64,000 bases of DNA from Sulfitobacter sp. 20_GPM-1509m (GTDB lineage Bacteria > Pseudomonadota > Alphaproteobacteria > Rhodobacterales > Rhodobacteraceae), in contig NZ_JIBC01000007.1 in assembly GCF_000620505.1 (NCBI RefSeq), positions 310,001 through 374,000 on the forward strand. The letters run 5' to 3'. The translations under genes were made by a program, and so were the position numbers. Below, in pieces: positions 46,735 to 55,739 of the stretch. The notes beneath the pieces were generated by a model, which worked only from the letters and a program-made list of their open reading frames with translations, did not search any database and was not told where the DNA came from. Within the stretch, counting starts at the first letter, position 1, and each line of letters opens with the position of its first letter.

Positions 46735-47654
46735 AATGCCGCCCTGACGCGCGGGTCCATGGCCGCCTGAATAAGGTCGCCCGCCAAGGTGCCCAGCATC
46801 ACCGCCATAGCCAGGATCAGCAGACAGGCCTGAACCACGGGATAATCATGCTGGTTCAGCGATTTGATCAGCAGGGTGCCCAATCCGGGACGGGCAAAGA
46901 CCACCTCGACCGTGACCGCGCCGCCCAGGATCCAACCGATGCGCAGCGACAGAATAGTGACCACAGGAATAAGCGCGTGCCGCAGCACATGGCGCAATTG
47001 AATGCGTGCGGGGCGCATCCCCTTGGCGTGCAAAAGCATCAGGAAATCGCGCTGGCCCGCCTCGACCATCGCCACGCGGGTCACCCGGGCAACCAACGCG
47101 GTGCCGCCCAGACCCACAGTCAGAACCGGCAAAACCATCGCCGACCAGTCGCGCGCGCCTGACACCGGGAACATGCCCAGCCAGACGGAAAACACGAGGA
47201 TCAGCAAAAGCCCCAGCCAGAACCCCGGAACGGTGGAGCCAAGCAGCACAACCGTCATGATCAGCTGGTCGGGCCAACGGTCACGGTTCAGCGCCGCGAT
47301 CGTGCCCAGAACAATCCCGAAAAAGGTCGAGAACGCCAGTGCACACAATCCCAGCGCCAGCGAGTGCGGCAAGGCTTGGGCGATCAGGTCTGCCACCGGC
47401 CTGCGGGCGACGATGGCTGTGCCCAGATCACCTTGAAGCACACCGCTGAGCCAGATCCAGTATTGCACCGCCAGCGGCTTGTCCAAGCCATAGCGCGCGG
47501 TCATGATCTCGCGCTGTTCCGGTCCTGCGCCGATCTTCAGAAGGTTGTCGATCGGATCGCCTGGTATCAGGTGGATGATCGAAAAGATCACCATCGACAC
47601 CGCAAGGGAAACGGGGATCAGAACCAGCACCCGCCTGATAAAATAGCCCAGCAT
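46731..47654 (-). CDS. Oligopeptide ABC transporter permease (DppB type)
   Basis: The 307-residue permease opens MLGYFIRRVLVLIPVSLAVS with IIHLIPGDPI, the DppB signature, and has the EAA loop DFLMLLHAKGMRPARIQLRHVLRH. It begins 20 bases after the binding-protein stop. Confidence 0.93.
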   Translation of the reverse strand: MLGYFIRRVLVLIPVSLAVSMVIFSIIHLIPGDPIDNLLKIGAGPEQREIMTARYGLDKPLAVQYWIWLSGVLQGDLGTAIVARRPVADLIAQALPHSLALGLCALAFSTFFGIVLGTIAALNRDRWPDQLIMTVVLLGSTVPGFWLGLLLILVFSVWLGMFPVSGARDWSAMVLPVLTVGLGGTALVARVTRVAMVEAGQRDFLMLLHAKGMRPARIQLRHVLRHALIPVVTILSLRIGWILGGAVTVEVVFARPGLGTLLIKSLNQHDYPVVQACLLILAMAVMLGTLAGDLIQAAMDPRVRAAL

Positions 47655-47674
47655 GTCTGATCCCCGCCTGACGC

Positions 47675-49243
47675 TTATTCGACCGGAGCCATGTCCATCA
47701 GCACGGTCGACCCGATGCCCGGCGCATCAAACACTTCGGGCATGGAAATCCGCGACGTGTTGTACCCAACGCTGACAACGGGCTGGTAGATCGGGGCGAA
47801 TGGAAACTGCGAAAGGACGTATTCGTGATAGGCGGTAAAGTTCGCGATCCGCTCGTCCGAGCTTTTTGATCCGGTCATGGCCGCAGCGCGCAGCTCTTCG
47901 GCCTTGGGGTCGTTGAACATCGAGATGTTCGGATAGCCCAGACGGTCACCCCCAAAGAACCAGTCCACGATATCGGCGTTGTCCCAGACATAGGAGCGCA
48001 CCGCGACCTGCTGTTCGCCGGATTTGTACTGGTCGCGGATCATGGCGCTGTCAAAGGTGGCGATCTCGGCGCTGATGCCCACGGCTTTCAGTTGCGCCTG
48101 CACCACTTCTGACAGACGGCGGAACACGCTGTCGCTTTGTGTCCACAAGGACACCTCGAGCGGCTGGCCGTCCTTCATGCGCACGCCATCCGCGCCCATG
48201 GTCCAACCGGCTTCGTCCAGAAGGGCGTTGGCCTTGTCAGGGTTGAACGAGATCCGGTAGTCATCGGCCACTTTCGCTTCGGGCAGTGCCGATATCAGGA
48301 AGGTGTCCGCCACCTGCCCGATGCCGCCATAGATGTTGTCCAGAATTTCCTGCTGGTTGATCGCAAGGGCCGCGGCCTCGCGCACCTTGATGTCGGTGAA
48401 GGGTTCCTTGACCACGTTCATGACCATGTAAACCAGCTCGCGCCCCGGAACACTGACCAGCTTCAGGTCGCTTTGCTTTTCAACCTCGGGAACAAAATCG
48501 GCAGGGACCGACAGCAGCATATCGACACCGCCGGTTTTCAGCTCGAGGAAGGCGGTCGAGGCTTCGGCGATCTCGCGGAATGTCAGGTGTTCGAACTTGG
48601 CAGGACCTGTGTTCTTGGCCACGGGCGAGCCCCAGGTGTAATCGTCGTTGCGCACCAGAACGGTTTGCTGGCCGATGTCGAAGCTTTCCAGCTTGTAGGG
48701 CCCTGTGCCGATGGTTTCGGTCACACCAAAATTCTCGCCCATGGCGACAAAGGATTTGGGTTCGGGCACGCCCATGATGGCAAGGTTGTACAGCAGGTTC
48801 GGTTCGGGATGTTTCATCACGAACTTCACTGTGTATTCGTCCACAACCTGAATGCTGTCGATGGCCGCAGTGTAATAGGCGTTGTCGGTGCCGTCATACA
48901 GCGGCAGCCAGTCCGCTATGGTCTGCGCATTGAAGGGCACACCGTTGTGGAAGGTCACACCTTGTTTCAGGTGGAACACCCACGACATGCCGTCCTCGGC
49001 CTCTTCCCAGCTTTCGGCCAGATGCGGATGATAGCTGCGCGCCGCGTCCACCTCGACCAGCCGGTCGAAGATCAGAAAGCTGGCAGCGTTCGTCAGAATG
49101 GCCGTGACAGGGTTATAGCTGGTCAGGCCGACCGTGTTGGACGGCAAAACAATCGTGGCCTCCTGCGCAAAGACAGCCGGGGCCGTTGCAATGATCGCAG
49201 CGACAGACACGCTTGCGGCCAGCAGATGTTTGGTGAACTTCAT
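47675..49243 (-). CDS. Oligopeptide-type ABC transporter substrate-binding protein
   Basis: This is a family 5 periplasmic binding protein for the importer encoded downstream. The 522-residue precursor has a signal peptide (1-26, ending AVFAQ), then LAESWEEAEDGMSWVFHLKQGVTFHNGVPFNAQT and IKVREAAALAINQQEIL, which are typical of the family. GGAAGG lies upstream. It follows the RpiR gene by 36 bases on the same strand and so is probably co-transcribed with it. Confidence 0.92.
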   Translation of the reverse strand: MKFTKHLLAASVSVAAIIATAPAVFAQEATIVLPSNTVGLTSYNPVTAILTNAASFLIFDRLVEVDAARSYHPHLAESWEEAEDGMSWVFHLKQGVTFHNGVPFNAQTIADWLPLYDGTDNAYYTAAIDSIQVVDEYTVKFVMKHPEPNLLYNLAIMGVPEPKSFVAMGENFGVTETIGTGPYKLESFDIGQQTVLVRNDDYTWGSPVAKNTGPAKFEHLTFREIAEASTAFLELKTGGVDMLLSVPADFVPEVEKQSDLKLVSVPGRELVYMVMNVVKEPFTDIKVREAAALAINQQEILDNIYGGIGQVADTFLISALPEAKVADDYRISFNPDKANALLDEAGWTMGADGVRMKDGQPLEVSLWTQSDSVFRRLSEVVQAQLKAVGISAEIATFDSAMIRDQYKSGEQQVAVRSYVWDNADIVDWFFGGDRLGYPNISMFNDPKAEELRAAAMTGSKSSDERIANFTAYHEYVLSQFPFAPIYQPVVSVGYNTSRISMPEVFDAPGIGSTVLMDMAPVE

Positions 49244-49279
49244 GGTAATTGTACCTTCCCTATGTTGGCGCTTTTTTGA

Positions 49280-50179
49280 TTATTTTTTGCTTGTGTCGGA
49301 CCGCGCGCCGAGGTGTCCGACAAAGGTGTTGTAGCCTGCAGAAATCGCGGCCATCCGCTCTTCGACATCTGCGCCCAGTTCGTTGAACACACCGTTCACC
49401 GTCAGGCTGATCAGGCTGGAAATGGGCGCCGTGTTGTCCCAGAACAGGTTCAGTTCGGTCGGCACGGCAAAGGTTTCATCCGCCAGCCCCGCATCCCACG
49501 TGCAATAAGGATCGGTGATCAGCGACACTTTCACACCGCGCTCCTTGGCGGCGCGGGCCAGCTTTTCGGCCATGCGGGAATATTTGCGGCCGTCGATGAC
49601 AACCAGACAGGACTGCGCAGGATCGCCCTGCAACAACTCGGAGAACGTGCCGCCCTCCTGATCGGCCAACCAGACACCGGGGCGCAGGTATTGCAATCCA
49701 TTGGCCAGATACTGGGCCTGACCGCGCTCGGCCTGAAACCCCGCGACAAAGACCTGCGGCGTGTGCGCCAGCCGCTTGACCATGGTTTCAAAAGGCTTGC
49801 TGCCCGCCATTTCGTAGACCGCGACAAGGGCCGCAATCTCAAGCTCCAGCGCGCGGCTCAGTTCGGCGCCACCGCTGCGGGAGCGTGCATGAAAATCCTT
49901 CAGCCGGTCGCCGATCAACCACGCACTGTCGCCCAGGTCAGCCTGAAGCCGTGATTTCAGCTCTTTGAAACTGTCCAGCCCGATGCTGCGGCAATACCGC
50001 CCGACACTGGCCTCAGACACGCCGATCTTGGTCGCGAGGGTTGAGGCCGTCTCGAAGGGAAGCGTTTTGATGTTGGTCATCATGTAGCTTGCAATGGCTT
50101 TTTCGCCCTTGGTCCCACCCTCGACGCTGTCGGCCAGCAATTGCTGAACGCTGACCGAAATATTGTCTGGATGCGCCAT
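49280..50179 (-). CDS. RpiR/MurR-family transcriptional regulator
   Basis: The 299 residues join an N-terminal RpiR helix-turn-helix (about 10-85, with ASTLATKIGVSEASVGRYCRSIGLDSFKELKSRL) and a SIS sugar-isomerase-like domain (about 125-265). SIS domains usually sense phosphorylated sugars, although members next to amino-acid and peptide genes are common. It is the first gene of a ten-kilobase operon and is divergent from the racemase gene, so it probably controls both directions. A GAAAGCTTTC palindrome sits in the gap. Confidence 0.9.
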   Translation of the reverse strand: MAHPDNISVSVQQLLADSVEGGTKGEKAIASYMMTNIKTLPFETASTLATKIGVSEASVGRYCRSIGLDSFKELKSRLQADLGDSAWLIGDRLKDFHARSRSGGAELSRALELEIAALVAVYEMAGSKPFETMVKRLAHTPQVFVAGFQAERGQAQYLANGLQYLRPGVWLADQEGGTFSELLQGDPAQSCLVVIDGRKYSRMAEKLARAAKERGVKVSLITDPYCTWDAGLADETFAVPTELNLFWDNTAPISSLISLTVNGVFNELGADVEERMAAISAGYNTFVGHLGARSDTSKK

Positions 50180-50223
50180 GGCGCCCTCCCCCTTGAAGCC
50201 ATCTGTTGTGACTCGAAATGACA

Positions 50224-50233
50224 GAAAGCTTTC
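50224..50233. promoter_or_regulatory. Perfect palindrome in the RpiR divergent region
   Basis: GAAAGCTTTC is a perfect 10-base palindrome, flanked by TGAC on the left (50219-50222) and GTCA on the right (50239-50242). It lies between the divergent starts at 50179 and 50306 and is a reasonable operator candidate for the RpiR protein. Confidence 0.4.
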
Positions 50234-50305
50234 ATAATGTCAATCTTGCAATATTTGTATCTCTGGATTACACGTGACCCAACCTCGCCAAACCAAGGGT
50301 TCGAC

Positions 50306-51442
50306 ATGACGGACATTTCCAGACAGACCCGCGCACCGCTGACCATAGACAGGGCCGAACTGCGGCTGGTCCGGATGCCGTTGTTGCAGCCTTTCGTGAT
50401 CTCGACCGGCACGATGCATGACCGCATTTTCCCGCTGCTGACGCTCTGTTCAGGCGATCACGAGGGGTATGCCGAAGGGGTCATGGATCCCCTGCCCGAC
50501 TATCTTGGCGAAACGCTGCCCGCTGCGATGGCGCTGCTGAAGGAACTGTTCCTGCCGATGATCGTCGGAAAATCCTTTGAGAATCCGGCGGCACTGGACG
50601 CGCTTCTGGCCCCGTGGCGCGGCCACCAGATGACAAAGGCAACCGTCGAGATGGCATTCTGGGACCTGTGGGCCAAGTCACTGGACCTGCCACTGCAAAC
50701 CCTTCTGGGCGGAACCGGGAATGCGATAGACGCAGGCGTTTCGCTGGGGATCGGGTCCATCGACGACACTGTCGCGCGCGTGGCCGATCATCATCGACAG
50801 GGTTACAAACGGATCAAGCTCAAGATCAAGCCCGGGCACGACATCGCGCTGGTCCGTGCGGTGCGCGCGGCCTTTCCCGACATCCGGCTGAGTGTGGACG
50901 CCAATGCCTGCTACACGCTGGCCGACGCGGGTTTGCTGCAAAAGCTGGACGATCTGGCGCTGGATTACATCGAACAACCGCTGGCTTGGGACGACATTCA
51001 GGACCACGCAGTTTTGCAGAAACGGATGACAACGCCGATCTGTCTGGACGAATGCATCAACTCGGTCCGCGCCTGCCGTCAGGCGCTTCAGGCTGATGCG
51101 GCGCGGGTGATCAACATCAAGGTGGCGCGGTCGGGCGGATATCACACGGCGCTGAAAATGCACGATCTGGCGGCGGCCTTTGACGTGCCTGTCTGGTGCG
51201 GCGGCATGCTGGAATCAGGCATCGGGCGCGCGCACAACATCCACCTGTCGACCTTGCCGAACTTTACCAAACCCGGCGATGTGTCCAGCGCCAGCCGCTA
51301 TTTTGCGCGCGACATCATCAACGAACCGCTCGAGGCAACCGACGGGCGCATGGCGGTGCCCCAAGGCGCGGGCATCGGCGTGACGCTGGATGAAAGTTTT
51401 CTGTCAGAGATGACCATTTCCACCGAAAGCTTTTCCGCATGA
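50306..51442 (+). CDS. N-succinylamino-acid racemase / OSBS-type enolase
   Basis: This 378-residue enzyme belongs to the muconate-lactonising subgroup of the enolase superfamily and to the MenC/NSAR branch. The KxK motif (K171, K173) and K272 are the two catalytic lysines; D198 (SVDAN), E223 (IEQPL) and D248 (LDEC) bind Mg. The C-terminal GGMLESGIGRAHNIHLS and LPNFTKPGDVS are diagnostic of the NSAR/OSBS branch. With no men genes nearby and a succinyltransferase-like GNAT gene overlapping its end, NSAR function is favoured over menaquinone synthesis. Start 50306 has AAGGG seven bases upstream; an ATG at 50237 is in frame but unlikely. Confidence 0.83.
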   Translation: MTDISRQTRAPLTIDRAELRLVRMPLLQPFVISTGTMHDRIFPLLTLCSGDHEGYAEGVMDPLPDYLGETLPAAMALLKELFLPMIVGKSFENPAALDALLAPWRGHQMTKATVEMAFWDLWAKSLDLPLQTLLGGTGNAIDAGVSLGIGSIDDTVARVADHHRQGYKRIKLKIKPGHDIALVRAVRAAFPDIRLSVDANACYTLADAGLLQKLDDLALDYIEQPLAWDDIQDHAVLQKRMTTPICLDECINSVRACRQALQADAARVINIKVARSGGYHTALKMHDLAAAFDVPVWCGGMLESGIGRAHNIHLSTLPNFTKPGDVSSASRYFARDIINEPLEATDGRMAVPQGAGIGVTLDESFLSEMTISTESFSA

Positions 51443-52155
51443 CACCGCCGGTGATCCGCGAATTGTCCGGCGTGGCAGAGTTCACCGCGGCCGAAGCCCT
51501 GCAGCGCGCGGTCTGGGGTCAGGATGATCTGGTCGATCCCTATGATCTGATGATGGTCATCCAGCACGAAGGCGGCCTTGCCGCCGGCGCCTTTTCGGGC
51601 GACGAACTTGTCGGCTATGTCTTCGGCTTTCCCACACGCGATCCGCACATCCAGCATTCGCACCGGCTTGCGGTGCTGCCAGCGATGCAGGGCATGGGAT
51701 TGGGCGCGCGTCTGAAATGGTTTCAGCGCGACTGGTGTCTGGCACGCGGCATCACCCATGTGCGCTGGACCTTCGACCCGCTGCGCGCGGCCAATGCGGC
51801 ACTGAACGTGGGCAAGCTGGGCGTGATCGTCGACACCTATATGGCCGACTATTACGGCAAAATGGTGGGTATCAACGCGGGCACCCCCTCTGATCGGTTG
51901 ATGGCAGACTGGTTTCTCGACACCGCGCATGTGGCCGACCGCGCGGCACGGATTGCGCAGGTCCATCCTGATGCCGCACGGCGCGTGACCATTCCAGCGG
52001 ATTTCGCAGCCCTGCTTGCCTCGAACCCGGACAAGGCGTTGGCCGAAAGGTTGCGCGTGAGAGAACAGATTGGCCGCGCCTTGGAAGAGGGTCTTGTTAT
52101 CAACGGGTTTGTAGCGGATCAGTCGTGCTATGTTTTTACGAAACGTGCAGCATAA
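51439..52155 (+). CDS. GNAT-family N-acyltransferase (NSAR-associated, COG3375-like)
   Basis: The 238-residue GNAT protein has the acyl-CoA-binding segment RLAVLPAMQGMGLGARLKWFQRDWCLARGI (about 70-100), followed by VRWTFDPLRAANAALNVGKLGV, a pattern of the group found beside N-succinylamino-acid racemases. In the Geobacillus pathway such a protein succinylates D-amino acids before racemisation. It overlaps the racemase gene by four bases, so the two proteins are co-translated. Confidence 0.8.
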   Translation: MTPPVIRELSGVAEFTAAEALQRAVWGQDDLVDPYDLMMVIQHEGGLAAGAFSGDELVGYVFGFPTRDPHIQHSHRLAVLPAMQGMGLGARLKWFQRDWCLARGITHVRWTFDPLRAANAALNVGKLGVIVDTYMADYYGKMVGINAGTPSDRLMADWFLDTAHVADRAARIAQVHPDAARRVTIPADFAALLASNPDKALAERLRVREQIGRALEEGLVINGFVADQSCYVFTKRAA

Positions 52156-52498
52156 CGATGCCCTGCACACATGGCCGGGGCTTGGACGGGCCTGCCAAAA
52201 CCATCCGCAACAAATAGCCTGAAGAACGTCCAAGGTGCCAACGCACCCCTATTCGCCCGACCTATCGCAATAGCGCCGCAAAAAAGGGACGCATCGGTCC
52301 TGGAATATGTCAACCGCGCGACATCTGTAACCGGCCAAGAACCCCGCCGTTTCCTGCGCCGTTCGAAAGTGCGACTTTTTGTCTGGAATGGCCAAAACGG
52401 CTTAAGAATCGTGGGTTCTTGAGGTTGGTAACCTTGTGGCTGCGCGAATTTAATTCATAATCGCCAGACTGAATTTTTCGTAGCGAGTAGGAGTTCAT
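52156..52498. other. Gene-free stretch upstream of the mrp operon
   Basis: This 343-base gap contains no convincing gene. A weak hairpin with a T-run (about 52366-52380) may end the GNAT transcript. A second hairpin with an 8-bp stem occupies 52401-52408 and 52416-52423, and a promoter-like pair follows at 52434-52461. Confidence 0.5.
52434..52461 (+). promoter_or_regulatory. Candidate promoter of the mrp operon
   Basis: TTGTGG (52434-52439) and CATAAT (52456-52461) are 16 bases apart and about 40 bases upstream of the mrpA start codon. Confidence 0.4.
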
Positions 52499-55381
52499 TT
52501 GTCTCTATTCTTTATCGTCGCTTTGCCATTCCTGGGTGCGCTGCTTCCTGGATTGATGAACTCTGCCGGACGTTCGGCCACGGCGGGCGTCACGTTCACC
52601 GTGACGCTGGCAGCCTTTGTGGGCCTTCTGACCAACCTGCCTGCCGTGCTTGCGGGCAATGTGGTGATGGCGCGGGTCGACTGGATGCCGCTGCTGGGGC
52701 TTAACTTTTCGTTGATGCTGGACGGGCTGGGCTTTTTCTTTGCCTTGCTGATCCTTGGCATCGGCCTGTTGATCATCGCCTATGCGCGCCACTATCTCAG
52801 CCGCGACGACAATATGGGGCAATTCTTCACCTATCTGCTGCTGTTCCAAGGCGCGATGGTGGGCATTGTCATGAGCGACAACATCCTGCTTTTGCTTGTT
52901 TTCTGGGAACTAACATCGCTGTCGTCCTTCCTGTTGATCGGATATTGGAAACACCTGCCCGAAGGGCGTCAGGGCGCGCGCATGGCGTTGACGGTCACCG
53001 GCATGGGTGGCCTTGCAATGATCGGTGGCATGTTGATGCTGGGCCAGATCGTCGGCAGCTATGACCTGAGCGTGATCTTGCAGAACCGCGAGTTGATTCA
53101 GGCAGATCCGCTGTACGTGCCTGCGCTGGTGTTGATTCTGCTGGGCGCGTTCACCAAGTCGGCGCAGTTCCCGTTCCACTTCTGGTTGCCGCACGCGATG
53201 GCGGCGCCGACGCCTGTGTCTGCCTATCTGCACTCGGCCACGATGGTAAAGGCGGGCATCTTCCTGATGGCGCGCATGTGGCCGGTGCTGTCGGGCACGC
53301 CTGAGTGGTTCATGATCGTCACCACGGCAGGTTTGATCACGATGGTTCTGGGCGCGGTGATTGCGCTGTTCAAACATGACCTGAAGGCGCTGCTGGCGTT
53401 TTCGACGGTCAGCCATCTGGGCCTGATCACCATGCTGTTGGGCACAGGCACCGCATTCGGTGCGATGGCCGCGGTGTTCCATATTCTGAACCACGCGACG
53501 TTCAAGGCGGCGTTGTTCATGTCTGCGGGCATTATCGATCACGAGGCGCACACGCGCGACATTCGCCGTTTGGGCGGATTGCGCAGGTTGATGCCCATAA
53601 CCTTTGTCATTGCCAGTCTGGCGGCACTTTCGATGGCCGGGATTCCGTTGCTGAACGGGTTCCTCTCCAAGGAAATGATGCTGGAAGAAGCGTATCACAC
53701 TGTCCTGTTCGGCTCGCCCCTGCTGGTGCCGGTGCTGGCGACGGTCGGATCGTTGTTCTCTGCCGCCTATTGCTTCCGGTTGATCGGGCACGTGTTCTTT
53801 GGCCCCGTGCGCGACGACTATCCGGCCAAGCCGCATGACCCCAACACCGGCCTTTGGCTGCCGCCTGCCTTGCTGGTTGTTCTGGTCGTGGCGATTGGCG
53901 TGGCACCGTTCCTGGCCGAACCCTTTGTGAAACTGGTGACGGCATCGGTTCTGGGCGACGCGGCCGCGGTGCCGACGGCGTATTTCAAGATCTGGCACGG
54001 GCTTGTGCCTGCGCTGTACATGTCGCTGATCGCCATTGCGGGCGGCTTGCTGATGCTGGCGCTGTTCAAACCGGCCCTGTTCGTCTGGGACAAGGCACCG
54101 CGCCCCGAGGCCAAAGTCATCTTTGAGGCTATCGTCGAGGCGGTCGCGAAGCTGGCGCGTGCGGTGATTCACGCGACGCACAACGGTGCGTTTTCGCGCT
54201 ATGCGGCAATTGCCTTGGTGGTCATGGTCGCTGTCGGGTATCACGCATGGTCCACCGGCACGGTCGGCCCCGACACACGCACGGTGCAATATGCACCGCC
54301 CGTGTTCATCGCGGCCTGGCTGATGCTGGCGACGGCCACTGCGGGACTGGTCATATTGCACCGCAACCGGCTGCTGTCGCTGATCCTGATCGGCATCGTG
54401 GGCCTGATGGTGTCCATCGGCTTTGTGTTCTTCAGCGCGCCCGATCTGGCGATGACCCAATTCACCGTCGAAGTCGTCACTATCATCCTGTTGTTGCTGG
54501 CCCTGAACTTCCTGCCCAAGACCACCCCCGTGGAAAGCACAGTATTGCGCCGCGTGCGTGACACAGGTGTGGCGGTGCTGGGGGGGCTGGCGACGTTCGC
54601 GCTGTCCTTCCACTATTTGCTGCGCGACGCGGTCAGCACGCCAATCTCGGAATTCCACCTTGCCAATTCCTATAAGGGCGGCGGCGGTACGAATGTCGTG
54701 AACGTCATTCTTGTCGATTTCCGTGGCTTTGACACCTATGGCGAGATCATCGTGTTGGGCATCGCTGCTCTGCTGATCTATGCGATGACCGAAACGCTTC
54801 TGGACGGTCCGGTGCGGGCGCGATTGTTGAACCGCAAACCCGATCAGGCACGGTCGGGCAACAAGCATCCGATGATGATGGTCGTGCTGACGCGGGTCAT
54901 CATGCCGGTTGTTCTTATGGTCGGTTTCTACATCTTCTTGCGCGGTCACAATGAACCGGGCGGTGGGTTTATCGCGGGCCTGATCGTGTCCATTGGCGTC
55001 GTGATGCAGTATATGGCCAGCGGCTTTGGCTGGGCGTCGGCGCGGTTGCGGTACCCCTATCACGGGGTGATCGGAGCGGGCGTTCTGATTGCGGGGCTGA
55101 CCGGCATCGGATCATGGTTCTTTGGCAAACCTTTCCTGACCTCTGATTTCACCTATGTCCGCATTCCACCGTTCGAAAAATTCGAACTGGCCACTGCTGC
55201 ACTGTTCGATCTGGGTGTGTTTCTGGCTGTTGTCGGCGCTGTGATGCTGTCACTGGAAAGCTTCTCGCGTCTGGCACGGCTGGCCGGATACCACGACAGC
55301 GACGAACCGATGGACATCGATCCCTTGCGCGACGACACCATAGCCGCGGGTCACGCCGCCGCCGAAAAGAAGGGAGTGTAA
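52499..55381 (+). CDS. mrpA: Na+/H+ (cation/proton) antiporter subunit A fused to B (MrpAB)
   Basis: This is the largest subunit of the Mrp antiporter, related to NuoL/NuoM of complex I. The 960 residues begin with a TTG codon, with TAGGAG upstream. The N-terminal two thirds is the proton-pumping module with the conserved Glu in VFWELTSLSSFLLIGYW, Lys in LLGAFTKSAQFPFHFWLPHAMAAPTPVSAYLHSATMVKAG-like segments, and many membrane helices. The C-terminal part, from about residue 795, is an MrpB domain (VLTRVIMPVVLMVGFYIFLRGHNEPGGGF), so A and B are fused as in group 2 (Pha-type) systems. Confidence 0.95.
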   Translation: MSLFFIVALPFLGALLPGLMNSAGRSATAGVTFTVTLAAFVGLLTNLPAVLAGNVVMARVDWMPLLGLNFSLMLDGLGFFFALLILGIGLLIIAYARHYLSRDDNMGQFFTYLLLFQGAMVGIVMSDNILLLLVFWELTSLSSFLLIGYWKHLPEGRQGARMALTVTGMGGLAMIGGMLMLGQIVGSYDLSVILQNRELIQADPLYVPALVLILLGAFTKSAQFPFHFWLPHAMAAPTPVSAYLHSATMVKAGIFLMARMWPVLSGTPEWFMIVTTAGLITMVLGAVIALFKHDLKALLAFSTVSHLGLITMLLGTGTAFGAMAAVFHILNHATFKAALFMSAGIIDHEAHTRDIRRLGGLRRLMPITFVIASLAALSMAGIPLLNGFLSKEMMLEEAYHTVLFGSPLLVPVLATVGSLFSAAYCFRLIGHVFFGPVRDDYPAKPHDPNTGLWLPPALLVVLVVAIGVAPFLAEPFVKLVTASVLGDAAAVPTAYFKIWHGLVPALYMSLIAIAGGLLMLALFKPALFVWDKAPRPEAKVIFEAIVEAVAKLARAVIHATHNGAFSRYAAIALVVMVAVGYHAWSTGTVGPDTRTVQYAPPVFIAAWLMLATATAGLVILHRNRLLSLILIGIVGLMVSIGFVFFSAPDLAMTQFTVEVVTIILLLLALNFLPKTTPVESTVLRRVRDTGVAVLGGLATFALSFHYLLRDAVSTPISEFHLANSYKGGGGTNVVNVILVDFRGFDTYGEIIVLGIAALLIYAMTETLLDGPVRARLLNRKPDQARSGNKHPMMMVVLTRVIMPVVLMVGFYIFLRGHNEPGGGFIAGLIVSIGVVMQYMASGFGWASARLRYPYHGVIGAGVLIAGLTGIGSWFFGKPFLTSDFTYVRIPPFEKFELATAALFDLGVFLAVVGAVMLSLESFSRLARLAGYHDSDEPMDIDPLRDDTIAAGHAAAEKKGV

Positions 55382-55382
55382 C

Positions 55383-55739
55383 ATGGAGTTTCTTGTTGCA
55401 TCCGCCATTGGCATCCTCACCGCCGGAGGCATCTACCTGACTTTGCGGTTGCGGACCTTTCCCGTGATTCTGGGGGTGTCGCTGCTGACCTATGCGGTGA
55501 ACGTGTTCCTGTTTGCCTCGGGCCGATTGACCGTGGGGGCGCCGCCGATCCTGCAAGACGGGGTCAGCACCTATACTGACCCGCTGCCGCAGGCCCTGGT
55601 GCTGACGGCGATTGTTATTTCATTCGGCATGACGGCTGTTGTCGTGATGATCGGCCTTGGCGCGTTTCTGGGGTCGGATGACGATCATGTGGACGACCAA
55701 CCCCAAACCGATGAAGACCGTTCGGAGGGCGCATCATGA
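55383..55739 (+). CDS. mrpC: Mrp antiporter subunit C (NuoK-like)
   Basis: The 118-residue subunit has three membrane segments and resembles NuoK, with GIYLTLRLRTFPVILGVSLLTYAVNVFLFASG and DPLPQALVLTAIVISFG, the latter typical of MrpC. The last 20 residues are acidic. It starts one base after mrpA and overlaps mrpD by four bases. Confidence 0.95.
   Translation: MEFLVASAIGILTAGGIYLTLRLRTFPVILGVSLLTYAVNVFLFASGRLTVGAPPILQDGVSTYTDPLPQALVLTAIVISFGMTAVVVMIGLGAFLGSDDDHVDDQPQTDEDRSEGAS

Noticed and set aside
52910-55063. Long minus-strand open frame opposite mrpA
   Set aside because: It is an antisense shadow of a membrane protein gene, His/Gln/Arg-rich, with no ribosome site or family similarity.
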